A stretch of DNA of 64,000 nucleotides. It comes from Arthrobacter sp. M4 (lineage in GTDB: Bacteria; Actinomycetota; Actinomycetes; Actinomycetales; Micrococcaceae). Of the stretch, positions 46,126-56,700 are shown one piece after another. The notes below the pieces were generated by a model. It worked only from the letters and a program-made list of their open reading frames with translations, did no database searches and had not been told where the DNA came from. The stretch is from positions 124,001-188,000 of the forward strand of contig NZ_JAIWYX010000002.1 of assembly GCF_020251205.1 (NCBI RefSeq). Reading direction: 5' to 3'. The translations under genes were made by a program, and so were the position numbers. The number at the start of each line of letters is the position of its first letter. Positions within the stretch are counted from its first letter, which is position 1.

Positions 46126-47700
46126 CTACCTGCCGCCGAGGAACTTGTCGAATCCCTTAGGCAGGTTCAGCTGCGAGGGATCAAAATCCTGTGCCTGCTG
46201 GCCAAAGGACGAGCCGGATGGCAGCGACCTCGCCGCATTCGCCCTCTTCTGCTCAGCCTCACGCAGCTGTTGCGCAGCCTTTGCCGGATTGCCCGAGCGG
46301 GCCTTCTTCTTGGGCGCACTCTTTCCGGCCTTGCGCTGGCCACCAAAACCGCCTGCGCCCGGCATGCCCGGGATACCGCCGCCCTGGGCCATCTTCTTCA
46401 TCATTTTCTGCGCCTGCGTAAACCGCTCAAGAAGGCCGTTGACCTCCGACACATGCACACCGGAACCGCGAGCGATGCGGGCCCTGCGTGAGCCGTTGAT
46501 GATCTTCGGCGCAAGCCGTTCGTGCGGTGTCATGGACCGGACAATGGCCTCGACGCGGTCGATTTCACGCTCGTCGAACTGCTCAAGCTGCTGCCGGATA
46601 TTTTGGGCGCCCGGCATCATCATCAGCATCTTCTTCATGGACCCCATGTTGCGGATCTGCTGCATCTGGGCGAGGAAATCCTCGAGGGTGAAGTCCTCCT
46701 GGTCGGCGAATTTCTTCGCCATCCGGGCGGCTTCTTCCTTGTCCCAGGCCTTCTCCGCCTGCTCAATCAGGGTGAGGATGTCACCCATGTCGAGGATGCG
46801 CGACGCCATGCGGTCAGGGTGGAAGAGCTCGAAGTCGTCCAGGCTCTCGCCTGTGGAGGCGAACATCACCGGCTTGCCCGTAACGGACGCCACGGACAGC
46901 GCGGCACCACCGCGGGCGTCGCCGTCGAGCTTGGACAGCACGATGCCGGTGAAGTTCACGCCCTCGTCGAAGGCGTGGGCGGTGTTCACCGCATCCTGAC
47001 CGATCATCGCGTCGATCACGAACAGCACTTCGTTGGGGATGATCGCCTGGCGGATCCGGCGCGCCTGGTCCATCATCGCTGCGTCGACGCCGAGGCGGCC
47101 TGCCGTGTCAACAATCACCACATCGTGCAGCTTTTGGCGGGCTTCCTCAACGCCAGCCTTCGCGACAGCGATGGGATCGCCGGCGGGGACGTCGAGGTCA
47201 ACAGTAGTCCCCGGGTGCGGAGCGAACACTGGAACGCCCGCCCGCTGGCCAACCACCTGCAACTGGGTCACGGCATTGGGTCGCTGAAGGTCACAGGCCA
47301 CCAGGATAGGGCTGTGTCCCTGGCCCTTGAGCCACTTCGCCAGCTTGCCCGCCAGGGTGGTCTTACCGGCACCCTGCAGACCCGCCAGCATGATGATGGT
47401 GGGCGGCTGCTTGGCCAAGCGGATACGCCGGGTTTCGCCACCCAGGATCTCCACGAGTTCCTCGTTGACGATCTTAACGATCTGCTGGCTGGGGTTCAGC
47501 GCTGCCGCAACCTCGGCACCGAGCGCGCGTTCGCGGACATGCGCGGTGAAGTCCCGCACCACGGAAACAGCGACGTCGGCGTCCAACAGGGCGCGGCGAA
47601 TCTCCCTGACTGTGGCGTCAACATCTGCCTCCGAGAGGCGTCCCTTGCCCCGGAGGTTCTTGAAGGTTGCTGTCAACCGGTCAGAAAGTGAATTGAACAC
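46126..47700 (-). CDS. ffh: Signal recognition particle protein Ffh
   Basis: A 524-residue GTPase of the signal recognition particle that targets nascent membrane and exported proteins. N domain at the start; G domain with GLQGAGKTTLAGKLA (P-loop), DLQRPNAVTQLQ, VIVDTAGRLGVD and SKLDGDARGGAALS; M domain with the Met-rich MKKMLMMMPGA segment for 4.5S RNA and signal-peptide binding. GTG start at 47700; the frame upstream is non-coding. It is divergent from the zwf-like gene. Confidence 0.95.
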   Translation of the reverse strand: MFNSLSDRLTATFKNLRGKGRLSEADVDATVREIRRALLDADVAVSVVRDFTAHVRERALGAEVAAALNPSQQIVKIVNEELVEILGGETRRIRLAKQPPTIIMLAGLQGAGKTTLAGKLAKWLKGQGHSPILVACDLQRPNAVTQLQVVGQRAGVPVFAPHPGTTVDLDVPAGDPIAVAKAGVEEARQKLHDVVIVDTAGRLGVDAAMMDQARRIRQAIIPNEVLFVIDAMIGQDAVNTAHAFDEGVNFTGIVLSKLDGDARGGAALSVASVTGKPVMFASTGESLDDFELFHPDRMASRILDMGDILTLIEQAEKAWDKEEAARMAKKFADQEDFTLEDFLAQMQQIRNMGSMKKMLMMMPGAQNIRQQLEQFDEREIDRVEAIVRSMTPHERLAPKIINGSRRARIARGSGVHVSEVNGLLERFTQAQKMMKKMAQGGGIPGMPGAGGFGGQRKAGKSAPKKKARSGNPAKAAQQLREAEQKRANAARSLPSGSSFGQQAQDFDPSQLNLPKGFDKFLGGR

Positions 47701-47871
47701 GCGCCGCGCACTTCTTTCAGTTGGTCTGAGTTTCAGGTGGTCTGAGTTCCAGGAGTCCGACGACGGCGGCTGCCACCGCGCGCCGGTCAGGACACACATC
47801 GAATTTCCGTATTGGAGACACTCGAATCTCTAGGGTATCAAGACCGGCACCCACAGTGGCATGCTGGCACA

Positions 47872-49284
47872 GTGAAGGACACAACAGAGGCTACTCCCAC
47901 CGTGCAGACCCTCCTGATACTTGGCGCATCGGGCGACCTGACCGGACGCCTTCTCTTACCTGGACTTGCCCGGCTTGTGGCCGTGGGCCGGACTGGAGGG
48001 CTGAAGGTCGTTGGCGCCGGGGCGGAGGATTGGTCTTCCGAGCAGTGGAAGTCCCGGCTGCATGATTCGTTCGAAGCAGCCGCAAAGGAGGCTGACAGTG
48101 CCGGTGCGCAGGCCCTCCAGGCGATGGAGGACTCCTCGTTCTACCGGCAGCTGGATGTTACGGCTCCCGGAGCATTGGCGGGTCTCGTGGCCTCCCTCGA
48201 AGGACCAGTGGCCATCTACTTTGCGCTCCCGCCCCAAGTCAGCCAACACACCTGCGAAATCCTGGAGCCGGGCCAGTTGCCCGAGGGGACCCGGCTGGTC
48301 CTTGAAAAACCGTTCGCGTCCAGCGAAGATTCAGCGCGGAACCTGAACCGCACCCTGCTGAGGCTGGTGCCCGAGGACCACATACATAGGGTGGATCATT
48401 TCCTGGGCAAGGCCACAGTGCTGAACATCCTGGGCCTCCGCTTCGCCAATCGGTTCCTGGAACCGGTGTGGAACAGGGACCACATTGAAAAGGTGGAGAT
48501 CATTTTCGATGAGGACCTGGCACTCGAGGGTCGCGCCCGGTACTACGACCGGGCGGGTGCCCTCCGTGACATGGTCCAAAGCCATCTCCTCCACGTCATG
48601 GCCTTGCTCGCCATCGATGCACCGGCCACCGTGGGAGAGCGGGACCTTAGGGACGCGATAACTACCATCCTGAGGGCCAGCAGAATCAGGACCCCTTACG
48701 ACTCCAACACCCGCCGGGCAAGGTACACGGCCGGTCAACTGGACGGGCGCAACATCCCCGACTATGCGAAGGAGGAAGGTGTAGATCCCGCACGAAATAC
48801 CGAAACACTCGCTGAGGTCCAGGTGGAAATTGCCAACTGGCGCTGGAAGGGCGTGCCTTTTGTCCTCCGCTCCGGCAAATCGATGGGCGTGCGCCGGAAA
48901 GAGGCCGTGGTGACTTTCCGGCCGGTGCCACATTTGCCGGACGGTTTCGCCGGAGTCGACGCCGCAAACCAGCTAAGGATCGGATTCGGTCCGGACACCC
49001 TCCGGCTGGACGTCGACGTCAACGGGCCCGGTGACATCTTCACCCTGGACCGCGTCACCTTGGATGCGGAGCTGAACGCCTCAAACCTGCTGCCTTATGG
49101 AGAAGTGCTGGAGGGTGTCATCACCGGAGATCCCCTGCTCTCGGTTCGCGGCGACACAGCCGAGGACTGCTGGCGGATCATTGATCCAGTTCTTGAGGCC
49201 TGGAGCCAGGGCGCGGTTCCTCTGGACGAGTACGACGCCGGTACCCAGGGCCCAGCCTCCTGGCCACTCCGCGGGGGCGGCTAA
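47872..49284 (+). CDS. zwf: Glucose-6-phosphate dehydrogenase
   Basis: A 470-residue enzyme of the oxidative pentose phosphate pathway, NADP(H)-forming. The N-terminal nucleotide site is ILGASGDLTGRLLLPGL; the substrate-site motif RVDHFLGKATVLNILGLRFA and EKPFASSEDSARNL are present. GTG at 47872 fits the family start although no ribosome binding site is clear, so it may be leaderless. It is somewhat shorter than the usual 500 residues. It sits alone between ffh and glnB, a position that suggests a second or lineage-specific copy. Confidence 0.92.
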   Translation: MKDTTEATPTVQTLLILGASGDLTGRLLLPGLARLVAVGRTGGLKVVGAGAEDWSSEQWKSRLHDSFEAAAKEADSAGAQALQAMEDSSFYRQLDVTAPGALAGLVASLEGPVAIYFALPPQVSQHTCEILEPGQLPEGTRLVLEKPFASSEDSARNLNRTLLRLVPEDHIHRVDHFLGKATVLNILGLRFANRFLEPVWNRDHIEKVEIIFDEDLALEGRARYYDRAGALRDMVQSHLLHVMALLAIDAPATVGERDLRDAITTILRASRIRTPYDSNTRRARYTAGQLDGRNIPDYAKEEGVDPARNTETLAEVQVEIANWRWKGVPFVLRSGKSMGVRRKEAVVTFRPVPHLPDGFAGVDAANQLRIGFGPDTLRLDVDVNGPGDIFTLDRVTLDAELNASNLLPYGEVLEGVITGDPLLSVRGDTAEDCWRIIDPVLEAWSQGAVPLDEYDAGTQGPASWPLRGGG

Positions 49285-49316
49285 GGCCCGTCCCGCCACA
49301 GTGCTGACCTTAAAAG

Positions 49317-49352
49317 CGGAGGCCGGGCACCTGGTCAGGTGCCCGGCCTCCG
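49317..49352 (-). terminator. Terminator of the amtB-glnB operon
   Basis: A perfect 17-bp stem (49317-49333 with 49336-49352) with a 2-base loop; on the minus strand it is followed by a short T-run (CTTTTAA). It lies just downstream of glnB, and also separates it from the convergent zwf gene. Confidence 0.85.
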
Positions 49353-49375
49353 TGCGTCTCGGCTTGATCCTGGGG

Positions 49376-49714
49376 TCAGATTGCGGCGGCGCCGCGTTCC
49401 CCGGTACGGACGCGGACTGCTTCATAAACATCCACGGTCCAGACCTTGCCGTCTCCGGCCCTGCCCGTGTTTGAACTGGCGATGATGACATCCAGGATGT
49501 CATCTGCCTGCTCGTCCGTGGCAAGGACTTCAATACGGATCTTCGGAAGGAGGTCCACATTGTATTCGGCTCCGCGGTACACCTCGGTGTACCCGCGCTG
49601 CCTGCCATACCCGCTGGCTGCACTGACGGTCAGGCCCTGTACACCGTAGGATTCAAGGCCTTCACGGATAGATTCGAGCTTTTCCGGACGGACGATGGCT
49701 GTGATCAGTTTCAT
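49376..49714 (-). CDS. glnB: Nitrogen regulatory protein P-II
   Basis: A 112-residue P-II protein (MKLITAIVRPEKLESIREGL start). The T-loop Tyr51 in GAEYNVDLLPK is the site that actinobacterial GlnD adenylylates; the C-terminal signature TGRAGDGKVWTVDVYEAVRVRTGE is present. It senses ATP, ADP and 2-oxoglutarate and controls AmtB. The ATG overlaps the amtB stop (ATGA). glnD, often next to it, is not here. Confidence 0.95.
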   Translation of the reverse strand: MKLITAIVRPEKLESIREGLESYGVQGLTVSAASGYGRQRGYTEVYRGAEYNVDLLPKIRIEVLATDEQADDILDVIIASSNTGRAGDGKVWTVDVYEAVRVRTGERGAAAI

Positions 49715-51042
49715 GCCTGGATGCTCTCCTTGTCAGCTGGGGCCGGGGCATCGGCTTCAGCGGAGGACTTGCCTTTGATCAGGTCGTGCAGCGGCTGGAA
49801 GCTTCCGCCGTGGCCGCCAACACCGAACTCGTAGGCGGTCTCAGCGTGCAGGCTGAGGTCCGCACCGGCGATTTCCTGGCGCTCGGAGATCCGGAAGCCC
49901 ATGATCTTGTGGATCGGGAAAGCGATGACGAAAGTCATCACCGCGGTGAAGGCGATGGACAGGAGAGCCGCCAGGGCCTGGGCAACAAGCTGCGTGACAC
50001 CTCCGCCATAGAAGAGGCCGGCCGCACCCTGGGTCGGAGTAGCGAGGAAGCCGATGGCTACGGTGCCGATCACACCGGACACCAGGTGGACGCCCACAAC
50101 ATCGAGCGAGTCGTCATAGCCGAGCTTGAACTTCAGGCCGACGGCCAGGGCCGAGGCGACACCCGCGACCACACCGAGTGCGATGGCACCCAGCGGAGAG
50201 ACGTTCGCACAAGCAGGGGTGATGGCGACCAAGCCAGCCACGACGCCAGATGCGGCGCCCAGCGAGGTGGGGTGCCCGTCGCGGATGCGTTCGGTGATGA
50301 GCCAGCCAAGCATTGCTGCCGCAGGGGCGGCAAGTGTGTTGATCCAGATCAGGCCAGCCTGCTCAACTGTGGCAGCGGCACCGGCGTTGAAGCCGAACCA
50401 TCCGAACCAGAGGATGGCGGCACCAAGCATGACAAACGGAACGTTGTGGGGGCGGTGGTTCGGGTCCTTGCCAAAGCCCTTACGGTTTCCGATGATCAGG
50501 ACGAGGATGAGGCCTGCCACACCGGCGTTGATGTGGACAACCGTTCCGCCGGCGAAGTCAATGACCGGGGCGAACGTCTGTCCGAACCAGCCGTCCTTGG
50601 AGAAAAGTCCGCCGCCCCAAACCATAAAGGCCAGCGGGGCATAGACGAGCGTGGCCCAGATGGGGGTAAAGATGACCCACGCCGAAAACTTCGCGCGGTC
50701 CGCGACTGCTCCGGAGATCAGTGCCACAGTGATGATAGCGAACGTAGCGGCGTACCCTACCTTGAGGAGGTCCGCAGGGTCGGTGAAGTCGTGCAGACCA
50801 AAGTGCGTGAACGGGTTTGCCACGATCTGGAAGAAATTATCCTCGTTCGCCGAGGCCATGGAAGCGCCCCAAAGGACCCACATGATCCCGACGGTTCCGA
50901 TGGCGACGAAACTCATCATCATCATGTTCAATGCCGACTTGGCACGAGTCATGCCGCCGTAAAAGAATGCGAGGCCCGGGGTCATGAACAGCACAAGCGC
51001 TGCGGCGACCAGGAGCCAAACGAGACCAGCGGTGAGTTCCAT
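49711..51042 (-). CDS. amtB: Ammonium transporter
   Basis: A 443-residue Amt-type channel with about 11 membrane segments. Conserved parts include LVWLLVAAALVLFMTPGLAF, FFYGGMTRAKSALNMMMMSF, DFAGGTVVHINAGVAGL and NTLAAPAAAMLGWLI, with the pore-lining His region. ATG at 51042 with AGAGGAC upstream. It imports ammonium for glutamine synthesis and is regulated by the GlnB protein coupled to it. Confidence 0.95.
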   Translation of the reverse strand: MELTAGLVWLLVAAALVLFMTPGLAFFYGGMTRAKSALNMMMMSFVAIGTVGIMWVLWGASMASANEDNFFQIVANPFTHFGLHDFTDPADLLKVGYAATFAIITVALISGAVADRAKFSAWVIFTPIWATLVYAPLAFMVWGGGLFSKDGWFGQTFAPVIDFAGGTVVHINAGVAGLILVLIIGNRKGFGKDPNHRPHNVPFVMLGAAILWFGWFGFNAGAAATVEQAGLIWINTLAAPAAAMLGWLITERIRDGHPTSLGAASGVVAGLVAITPACANVSPLGAIALGVVAGVASALAVGLKFKLGYDDSLDVVGVHLVSGVIGTVAIGFLATPTQGAAGLFYGGGVTQLVAQALAALLSIAFTAVMTFVIAFPIHKIMGFRISERQEIAGADLSLHAETAYEFGVGGHGGSFQPLHDLIKGKSSAEADAPAPADKESIQA

Positions 51043-51273
51043 GGTCCACGTCCTCTCTCTTGCTAATGCTGCGGAAAAAACCGCCAGTACCAACGCCATT
51101 TGCGTTCTATAGAGAGTTTTGCTGTGCAGTGTTTCACAGGTGGAGGAATTAGATTGCTGGATTGTTACAAGAACCTCTACGACGTAAATGGTGCATATCC
51201 TGCTTGTTACGCCCATGTTTCATTGCCCGCTCAGCGGCTGTCAGTTCCCGAAAGCACGGAGGAATAGCAAGGC

Positions 51274-52494
51274 ATGACCACGCCCTCAATAGCCGCTACA
51301 TCACAGGGATCACCCCGCAGGCGTCCGCCGCTGCCGCGCGACGTGGTGGTGATGTTGATAGCGGCCTTCCTGATAGCGCTTGGTTTCGGGCTTGTGGCGC
51401 CCGTTCTGCCCCAGTTCGCCGTGACATTCGACGTCGGCGCAACCGCCGCGGCCGTTATTGTGAGCATTTTCGCGCTGGTGCGCCTGGCTTTCGCTCCCGC
51501 TGGCGGGTTCTTGGTGTCAAAGTTCGGCGAACGCCGCGTCTACGTGACTGGCCTGCTCATCGTGGCGGCATCGACGGCGGCCTGCGCGTTCGCCCAGGAT
51601 TACTGGCAACTGCTCGTGTTCCGCGGCGTTGGTGGGGCAGGTTCGGTGATGTTCACGGTGGCAGCCATGGGCCTCCTGATTAGGCTGTCTCCGCCGGAAA
51701 GCCGTGGACGTGTGTCGGGCGCCTATGCGTCAGCTTTCCTGCTGGGGAGCGTGGGTGGCCCGGTAATCGGCGGTCTCCTTGCCGGGTTAGGCCTGCGGAT
51801 CCCATTCCTGGCCTACGCAGGAGCACTGATTCTGGCCGCTTTGGTGGTAGCTACGCAATTGCACCGGGCCGGGCCTGTATACGACCACAAGGCGGCACAG
51901 CAGGATCCGATGCTCCTGCTGCCCGCCCTCGGGGATTCCGCGTATCGTGCCGCGCTGGCCTCCAGCTTTGCCAACGGCTGGGCCGCATTCGGGGTGCGAA
52001 TGGCCACGGTGCCCCTCTTCGCCGTCGCGGTGTTGGGTGCCGGACCTGACAGCGCAGGCTGGGCTATGGCGTCCTTCGCGGTGGGCAACGCTGTGGCGCT
52101 GCTGTTTTCCGGACGCCTCGCGGACACCTGGGGACGGAAGCCGCTCGTCCTGGCGGGCCTCACCGTTGCAGGCCTGGCGACGGCGATCCTAGGGGTGGTC
52201 CCAACCCTCGCCCTGCTCTTCGCTGCCTCGGCTGTCGCCGGGTTCGGAGCAGGCCTGTTGGGTCCGGCCCAGCAGGCGGCTGTGGCGGATGTGATCGGAC
52301 GGGATCGCTCGGGAGGGCGTGTTGTGGCGGCTTTCCAAATGGTGGCGGACGCCGGTGCAATCGTCGGCCCTGTGCTGGCTGGTGTTGTGGCCGACGGCCT
52401 GGGCTATGGCTGGGCTTTCGGTGCCACCGGGCTAGTGATGCTGCTCGCGGCCGCCATGTGGCTCGGCGCCCGCGAGACAGCCACCAAGAACTAA
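51274..52494 (+). CDS. Major facilitator superfamily transporter
   Basis: A 406-residue membrane protein with 12 predicted segments. The loop between segments 2 and 3 reads GGFLVSKFGERRVYVTGL, the MFS signature, and is repeated in the second half (SGRLADTWGRKPLVLAGL). It resembles drug or sugar exporters of the DHA1 type; the substrate is unknown. GGAGGAA upstream of the ATG. It is convergent with ftsY, 12 bases apart. Confidence 0.88.
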   Translation: MTTPSIAATSQGSPRRRPPLPRDVVVMLIAAFLIALGFGLVAPVLPQFAVTFDVGATAAAVIVSIFALVRLAFAPAGGFLVSKFGERRVYVTGLLIVAASTAACAFAQDYWQLLVFRGVGGAGSVMFTVAAMGLLIRLSPPESRGRVSGAYASAFLLGSVGGPVIGGLLAGLGLRIPFLAYAGALILAALVVATQLHRAGPVYDHKAAQQDPMLLLPALGDSAYRAALASSFANGWAAFGVRMATVPLFAVAVLGAGPDSAGWAMASFAVGNAVALLFSGRLADTWGRKPLVLAGLTVAGLATAILGVVPTLALLFAASAVAGFGAGLLGPAQQAAVADVIGRDRSGGRVVAAFQMVADAGAIVGPVLAGVVADGLGYGWAFGATGLVMLLAAAMWLGARETATKN

Positions 52495-52506
52495 GTAGCT
52501 GCGCTC

Positions 52507-53715
52507 TTAGTTGAGCAGTGCGTCAACAAAGCCTTCAGCCTCGAATGGAGCAAGGTCGTCGGGACCTTCACCCAGTCCAATGAGCTTGACCGGAACGCCG
52601 AGTGCCTTCTGGATCGCGACGACGATCCCACCCTTGGCCGTTCCATCCAGCTTTGTCAGCACAATGCCCGTGATGTTGACCACCTCTGAGAAGACACGTG
52701 CCTGGTTGAGGCCGTTCTGCCCCGTGGTGGCGTCGAGGACCAGCAGGACCTCGTCCACTTCCGCCAGCTTCTCGATGACGCGCTTGACCTTGCCGAGCTC
52801 GTCCATGAGGCCAACCTTGTTTTGCAGGCGGCCGGCCGTATCGATCATGACAACGTCGACTTCCTGGTCGATGCCGGCTTTGACGGCTTCGTAGGCTACG
52901 GAGGCGGGATCGGCGCCGTCGATGTCCGATTTCACTGTGGGAACGCCCACCCGCTGGCCCCAGGTGGCCAGCTGCTCGGCGGCCGCCGCCCGGAATGTGT
53001 CGGCCGCGCCCAGAAGTACGTCCTTGTCCTCGGCCACCAGGACACGGGCAAGCTTGCCCACGGTTGTGGTCTTGCCCACGCCATTGACGCCCACCACCAT
53101 CATCACCGCTGGGCGGTCGGCAGGGCGCTCGACGTTCAATGACCGGTCCATGCCGGGGTCCACGAGTTTGACGAGTTCCTCGCGAAGGAGCTGCTTCACA
53201 TGCTCAGGGTCGCGGGTGCCCAGCACCTTGACGCGTTCACGGAGGGAGTCCACAAGCTGCATGGTGGGCTCGGTACCCAGGTCTGCGAGCAGCAGCGTCT
53301 CCTCCACCTCGTCCCACACGGACTCATCGATCTTGTCGCTGGAGAGTAGTGCCAGAAGGCCTTTTCCGAGGATGTTGTTGGACTTGACCAGGCGGGCGCG
53401 CAGGCGGTTGAGCCGACCTTCAACAGGGGCCGGCGTCTCCACTTCGATTGTCTCGAGGCCCGCTGCGTCGTCGGGGACTTCGGGAACCTCCACCGGCACG
53501 GCTTCAGACGGCGGAGCCTCAATTGTCTCTGTCCGAGCGGAGGGGGCATCCTCAAGGAGAGTGCCACCTCCGGCGCCGGCCACTGTGTCATTGGCGTCAC
53601 GGGTTCCGGGGTAACGGGTACCAGACTTCCGGGCCTTCAGCAGCACCGGGATGAGCCCCCCGATAACCACGAGGGCAACAAGGATGGGCAGAATCACGGG
53701 GAGGAGATCGTTCAC
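52507..53715 (-). CDS. ftsY: Signal recognition particle receptor FtsY
   Basis: A 402-residue GTPase that receives Ffh-ribosome complexes at the membrane. It starts with a membrane segment (LPVILPILVALVVIGGLIP), then an acidic linker of about 75 residues, then the NG domain: GVNGVGKTTTVGKLARVL, DTFRAAAAEQLATWG, VVMIDTAGRLQNK and LTKLDGTAKGG. The membrane-anchored form is typical of actinobacteria. It follows smc on the same strand, with 20 bases between. Confidence 0.95.
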   Translation of the reverse strand: MNDLLPVILPILVALVVIGGLIPVLLKARKSGTRYPGTRDANDTVAGAGGGTLLEDAPSARTETIEAPPSEAVPVEVPEVPDDAAGLETIEVETPAPVEGRLNRLRARLVKSNNILGKGLLALLSSDKIDESVWDEVEETLLLADLGTEPTMQLVDSLRERVKVLGTRDPEHVKQLLREELVKLVDPGMDRSLNVERPADRPAVMMVVGVNGVGKTTTVGKLARVLVAEDKDVLLGAADTFRAAAAEQLATWGQRVGVPTVKSDIDGADPASVAYEAVKAGIDQEVDVVMIDTAGRLQNKVGLMDELGKVKRVIEKLAEVDEVLLVLDATTGQNGLNQARVFSEVVNITGIVLTKLDGTAKGGIVVAIQKALGVPVKLIGLGEGPDDLAPFEAEGFVDALLN

Positions 53716-53735
53716 ACCCCTAGCTTCTCACATGA

Positions 53736-56700
53736 CTAAGCCCCGGCTCCGAGCCGCTGGCTGATCACCGTGGACACTCCGTCCCCCCGCATGGTGACCC
53801 CGTAGAGGGCGTCGGCTACCTCCATAGTGCGTTTCTGGTGGGTAATCACGATGAGCTGGCTGGACTCGCGCAGCTCCTCGAAAATTGTGATCAGGCGGCC
53901 CAGGTTGGTGTCGTCCAGGGCCGCTTCAACCTCGTCCATGACGTAGAAAGGAGATGGCCGCGCCTTAAAAATGGCCACAAGCAATGCCACCGCAGTCAGC
54001 GAGCGCTCTCCGCCTGACAGAAGGGACAGCCGCTTGATCTTCTTACCTGCCGGCCGGGCTTCCACTTCGATTCCCGTCGTCAGCATGTCCTCGGGATCCG
54101 TGAGGATCAACCTGCCTTCGCCGCCAGGAAAGAGCCTTGCAAAAACGTGGTCAAACTGGGCCGATGTGTCGGCAAAGGCCTCAGCGAAAACCTTTTGAAC
54201 CCTCTCGTCCACTTCCTTGATGATGTCCAGGAGGTCCTTCCGGCTCTTTTTGAGGTCCTCCAACTGACTACTCAGGAATTGGTGCCTCTCCTCCAAGGCG
54301 GCAAACTCTTCCAAGGCCAGTGGGTTGACTTTGCCGAGCGCGGCGAGGTCCCGCTCCGCTTTCCGCAGCCTTTTCTCCTGGTCCGCCCGAACGAAAGGAA
54401 CGCCCTGGGCCGGGCCTTCCTCCCCGCCGTCGAGCGGGCGACCGTCTTCATCGACCGGCATGCGCAAGGCGGCCCATTTGTCGGCTTTTTCACTCGCAGC
54501 GGCCACTGGCACAGGCACCGGGAGGTGCGGACCGAAATCTTCGATGAGTTGATCGCCTGTGAGCCCGAGTTCCTCGACGGACTTATTCTCCAAGGACTCG
54601 ATGCGAAGGCGTTGTTGTGCCCGTGCCAGCTCGTCACGGTGTACAGAATCGGTCAGTTCCGCCAGCTCCGCTGCGAGTACCTGCGTGGACTGCCGCACGG
54701 AGGCAAGCTCCTGTTCCCGAAGCTCCCGCGCTTCTTCCGCCTGGTCACGCTCCGAGGCCGCGAACGACAGGGAACAGTCAAGGTAAGCGAGGCAGTGCCC
54801 CACAGCTTTGGATACAGCTGCGGCCCTCCGTGCCTGCGCCTGCCGGCGAAGCGCGCGCCTAGTGGCTTCTTCCCTTGCCCTGCGCTCCGTGGCAGCTGCC
54901 CGTTCAAGGGAGGCTGCCCGGTTGGTGATAGCCGACAACTGCTCTTCGACGGTGCGGAGAGCCAGCCGTGCCTCCATCTCTGCTGCTCGGGCCGCGGATG
55001 CCTCACGTGCCAAGGCATCGCGGTGCTCGGTAGACGGGTCTTCCTCCGGGGCTTCCTCCGCCGAGCTCAGCCGCTCGGCGGCCACGTCGAGGGCAAGTTC
55101 CTCCTCGCGGATGTTCCGTTGCACGCGCTCCAACGACTCTGCGATCCTGTCGCGCTCCCCCACCGCGCTGCGCAGCACGGAGTTTAGGTGGCCCAGCCTT
55201 TCGGCCACCGCGGCCAGGCGGGCATCCGATTCGTGAAGCTTTTCCAAGGCGGCATCAGCACGGTCCTGTGCGGTGTTCCGTCGGTTGGCAGCTGCCGCCA
55301 AAGCAAAACGGTTGCGCTCCAGCTCAGCCGTCACCTCCGTCAGCCGGGTGCTTGCGTCGTCGACGGCGGCCTGGACCTCCAGAAGGGACGGTGCGCTGGC
55401 TGAGCCGCCGATGACCGCGAACCGGGTGAAGACGTCCCCGTCACGGGTCACGGCGACGAGGTCCGCGTTGGTCGACAGCACCGCCGACGCGGCGTATTCG
55501 TCGTCGACGACGGCGGTCCGTGCCAGGAGTTCGGTGACGCCTTCCGCTTCCGGTGCCGTTTCGAGGAGAAGTTCGCTGGCCCAGCGAGCACCGGCCGGCA
55601 ATTCGGCGTCGGGTCTTTCGGCCCTCCCGGGTGAGGCGAGCAGCAAAGCCGCCCGTCCGGCGTCGTCATCTTTCAGCAGGCGCAACGCGCTGATGGCGCC
55701 ATCGGTGTTGTCCACCACAACGGCGTCCGAGGCCTCACCCAGCGCCGCGGCAATGGCCGCCTCATAGCCGGGCTGGATGGTGAGTCGGGAGGATAGCGGA
55801 CCTTTGATTCCGGGCAGTTCTGAGGAAAGGATCCGACCCGTGCCGTCCTTGCGGTTCAGGCCCAGCTTGAGTGCCTCAACCCTTGCGGCCAAGGCGTCGC
55901 GCTGCCGAAGCGCCTCGCGTTCGGCTGCCTCCAAGGCGTTGATCTGCTGGATGGCGTCGTCGAGTTCCGCTGCGGCGTCCTCGTAGTCGGCGTCCAGGCT
56001 CTCTTCTCCATCTTCGACACCCGCAACCTGCGATTCGAGGGCGGCGAACTCGCTTTGGGCCTGGCGCCGCCGCTCCTCCCCCGCGGCCAACGATTCGCGA
56101 AGCCGGTCACGTTCATCGTGCGCGGCTTCGACGCGGGAGCGGGCGGCGTTCAACTGCCCAGCAAGCTTCGCTAATCCTTCGCGGCGGTCGGCAGCCGTAC
56201 GGAGCAACGCCGTGAGCCGTTTATCTTCGGCGGCGGCCCTCTGCTCGGCGTCTGATCGCCCGGCGCTGGCCTGGTCAAGCCCGTCCGCCTTACGCGCGGC
56301 TTCTTCCTCCAGCCCGGCCTGTTCCTGCCGAACCCGGGCTGCCTGCCGGTCCAGCTGGTCCGGGTCCCGGCCGGTATCTGGGACGGCATCTGCCGAGCCG
56401 AGCAGGCGACGCCGTTCCTCGGCCAAGGAGCCAAGTGACCTCAGCCGTTCCCTTGCAGACGACAGGCGGTACCAGTCGTCCCTGGCGGCGTTGAGTCGGG
56501 GAACCGCCTCGGCAGCCTGCTTCTCCAGCACGGCCAAACGCTGGCGGTCACGGGCCAGTTCAGCTTCTACCACGGTGCGGCGCTCCTTAAGCGCGCTTTC
56601 GTCGGCAAGGTCCTGCTCCAATTCAGAGCGGAACCGGACCAGATCGTCGGCCAGGAGTCGTGCCTTGGCGTCCCTGACTTCGAACTGAACCGCCTGGGCG

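Noticed and set aside
49786..51066. Plus-strand frame of 426 codons
   Set aside because: Antisense to amtB; very charged, Gly/Asp/Glu-rich translation with no family features.
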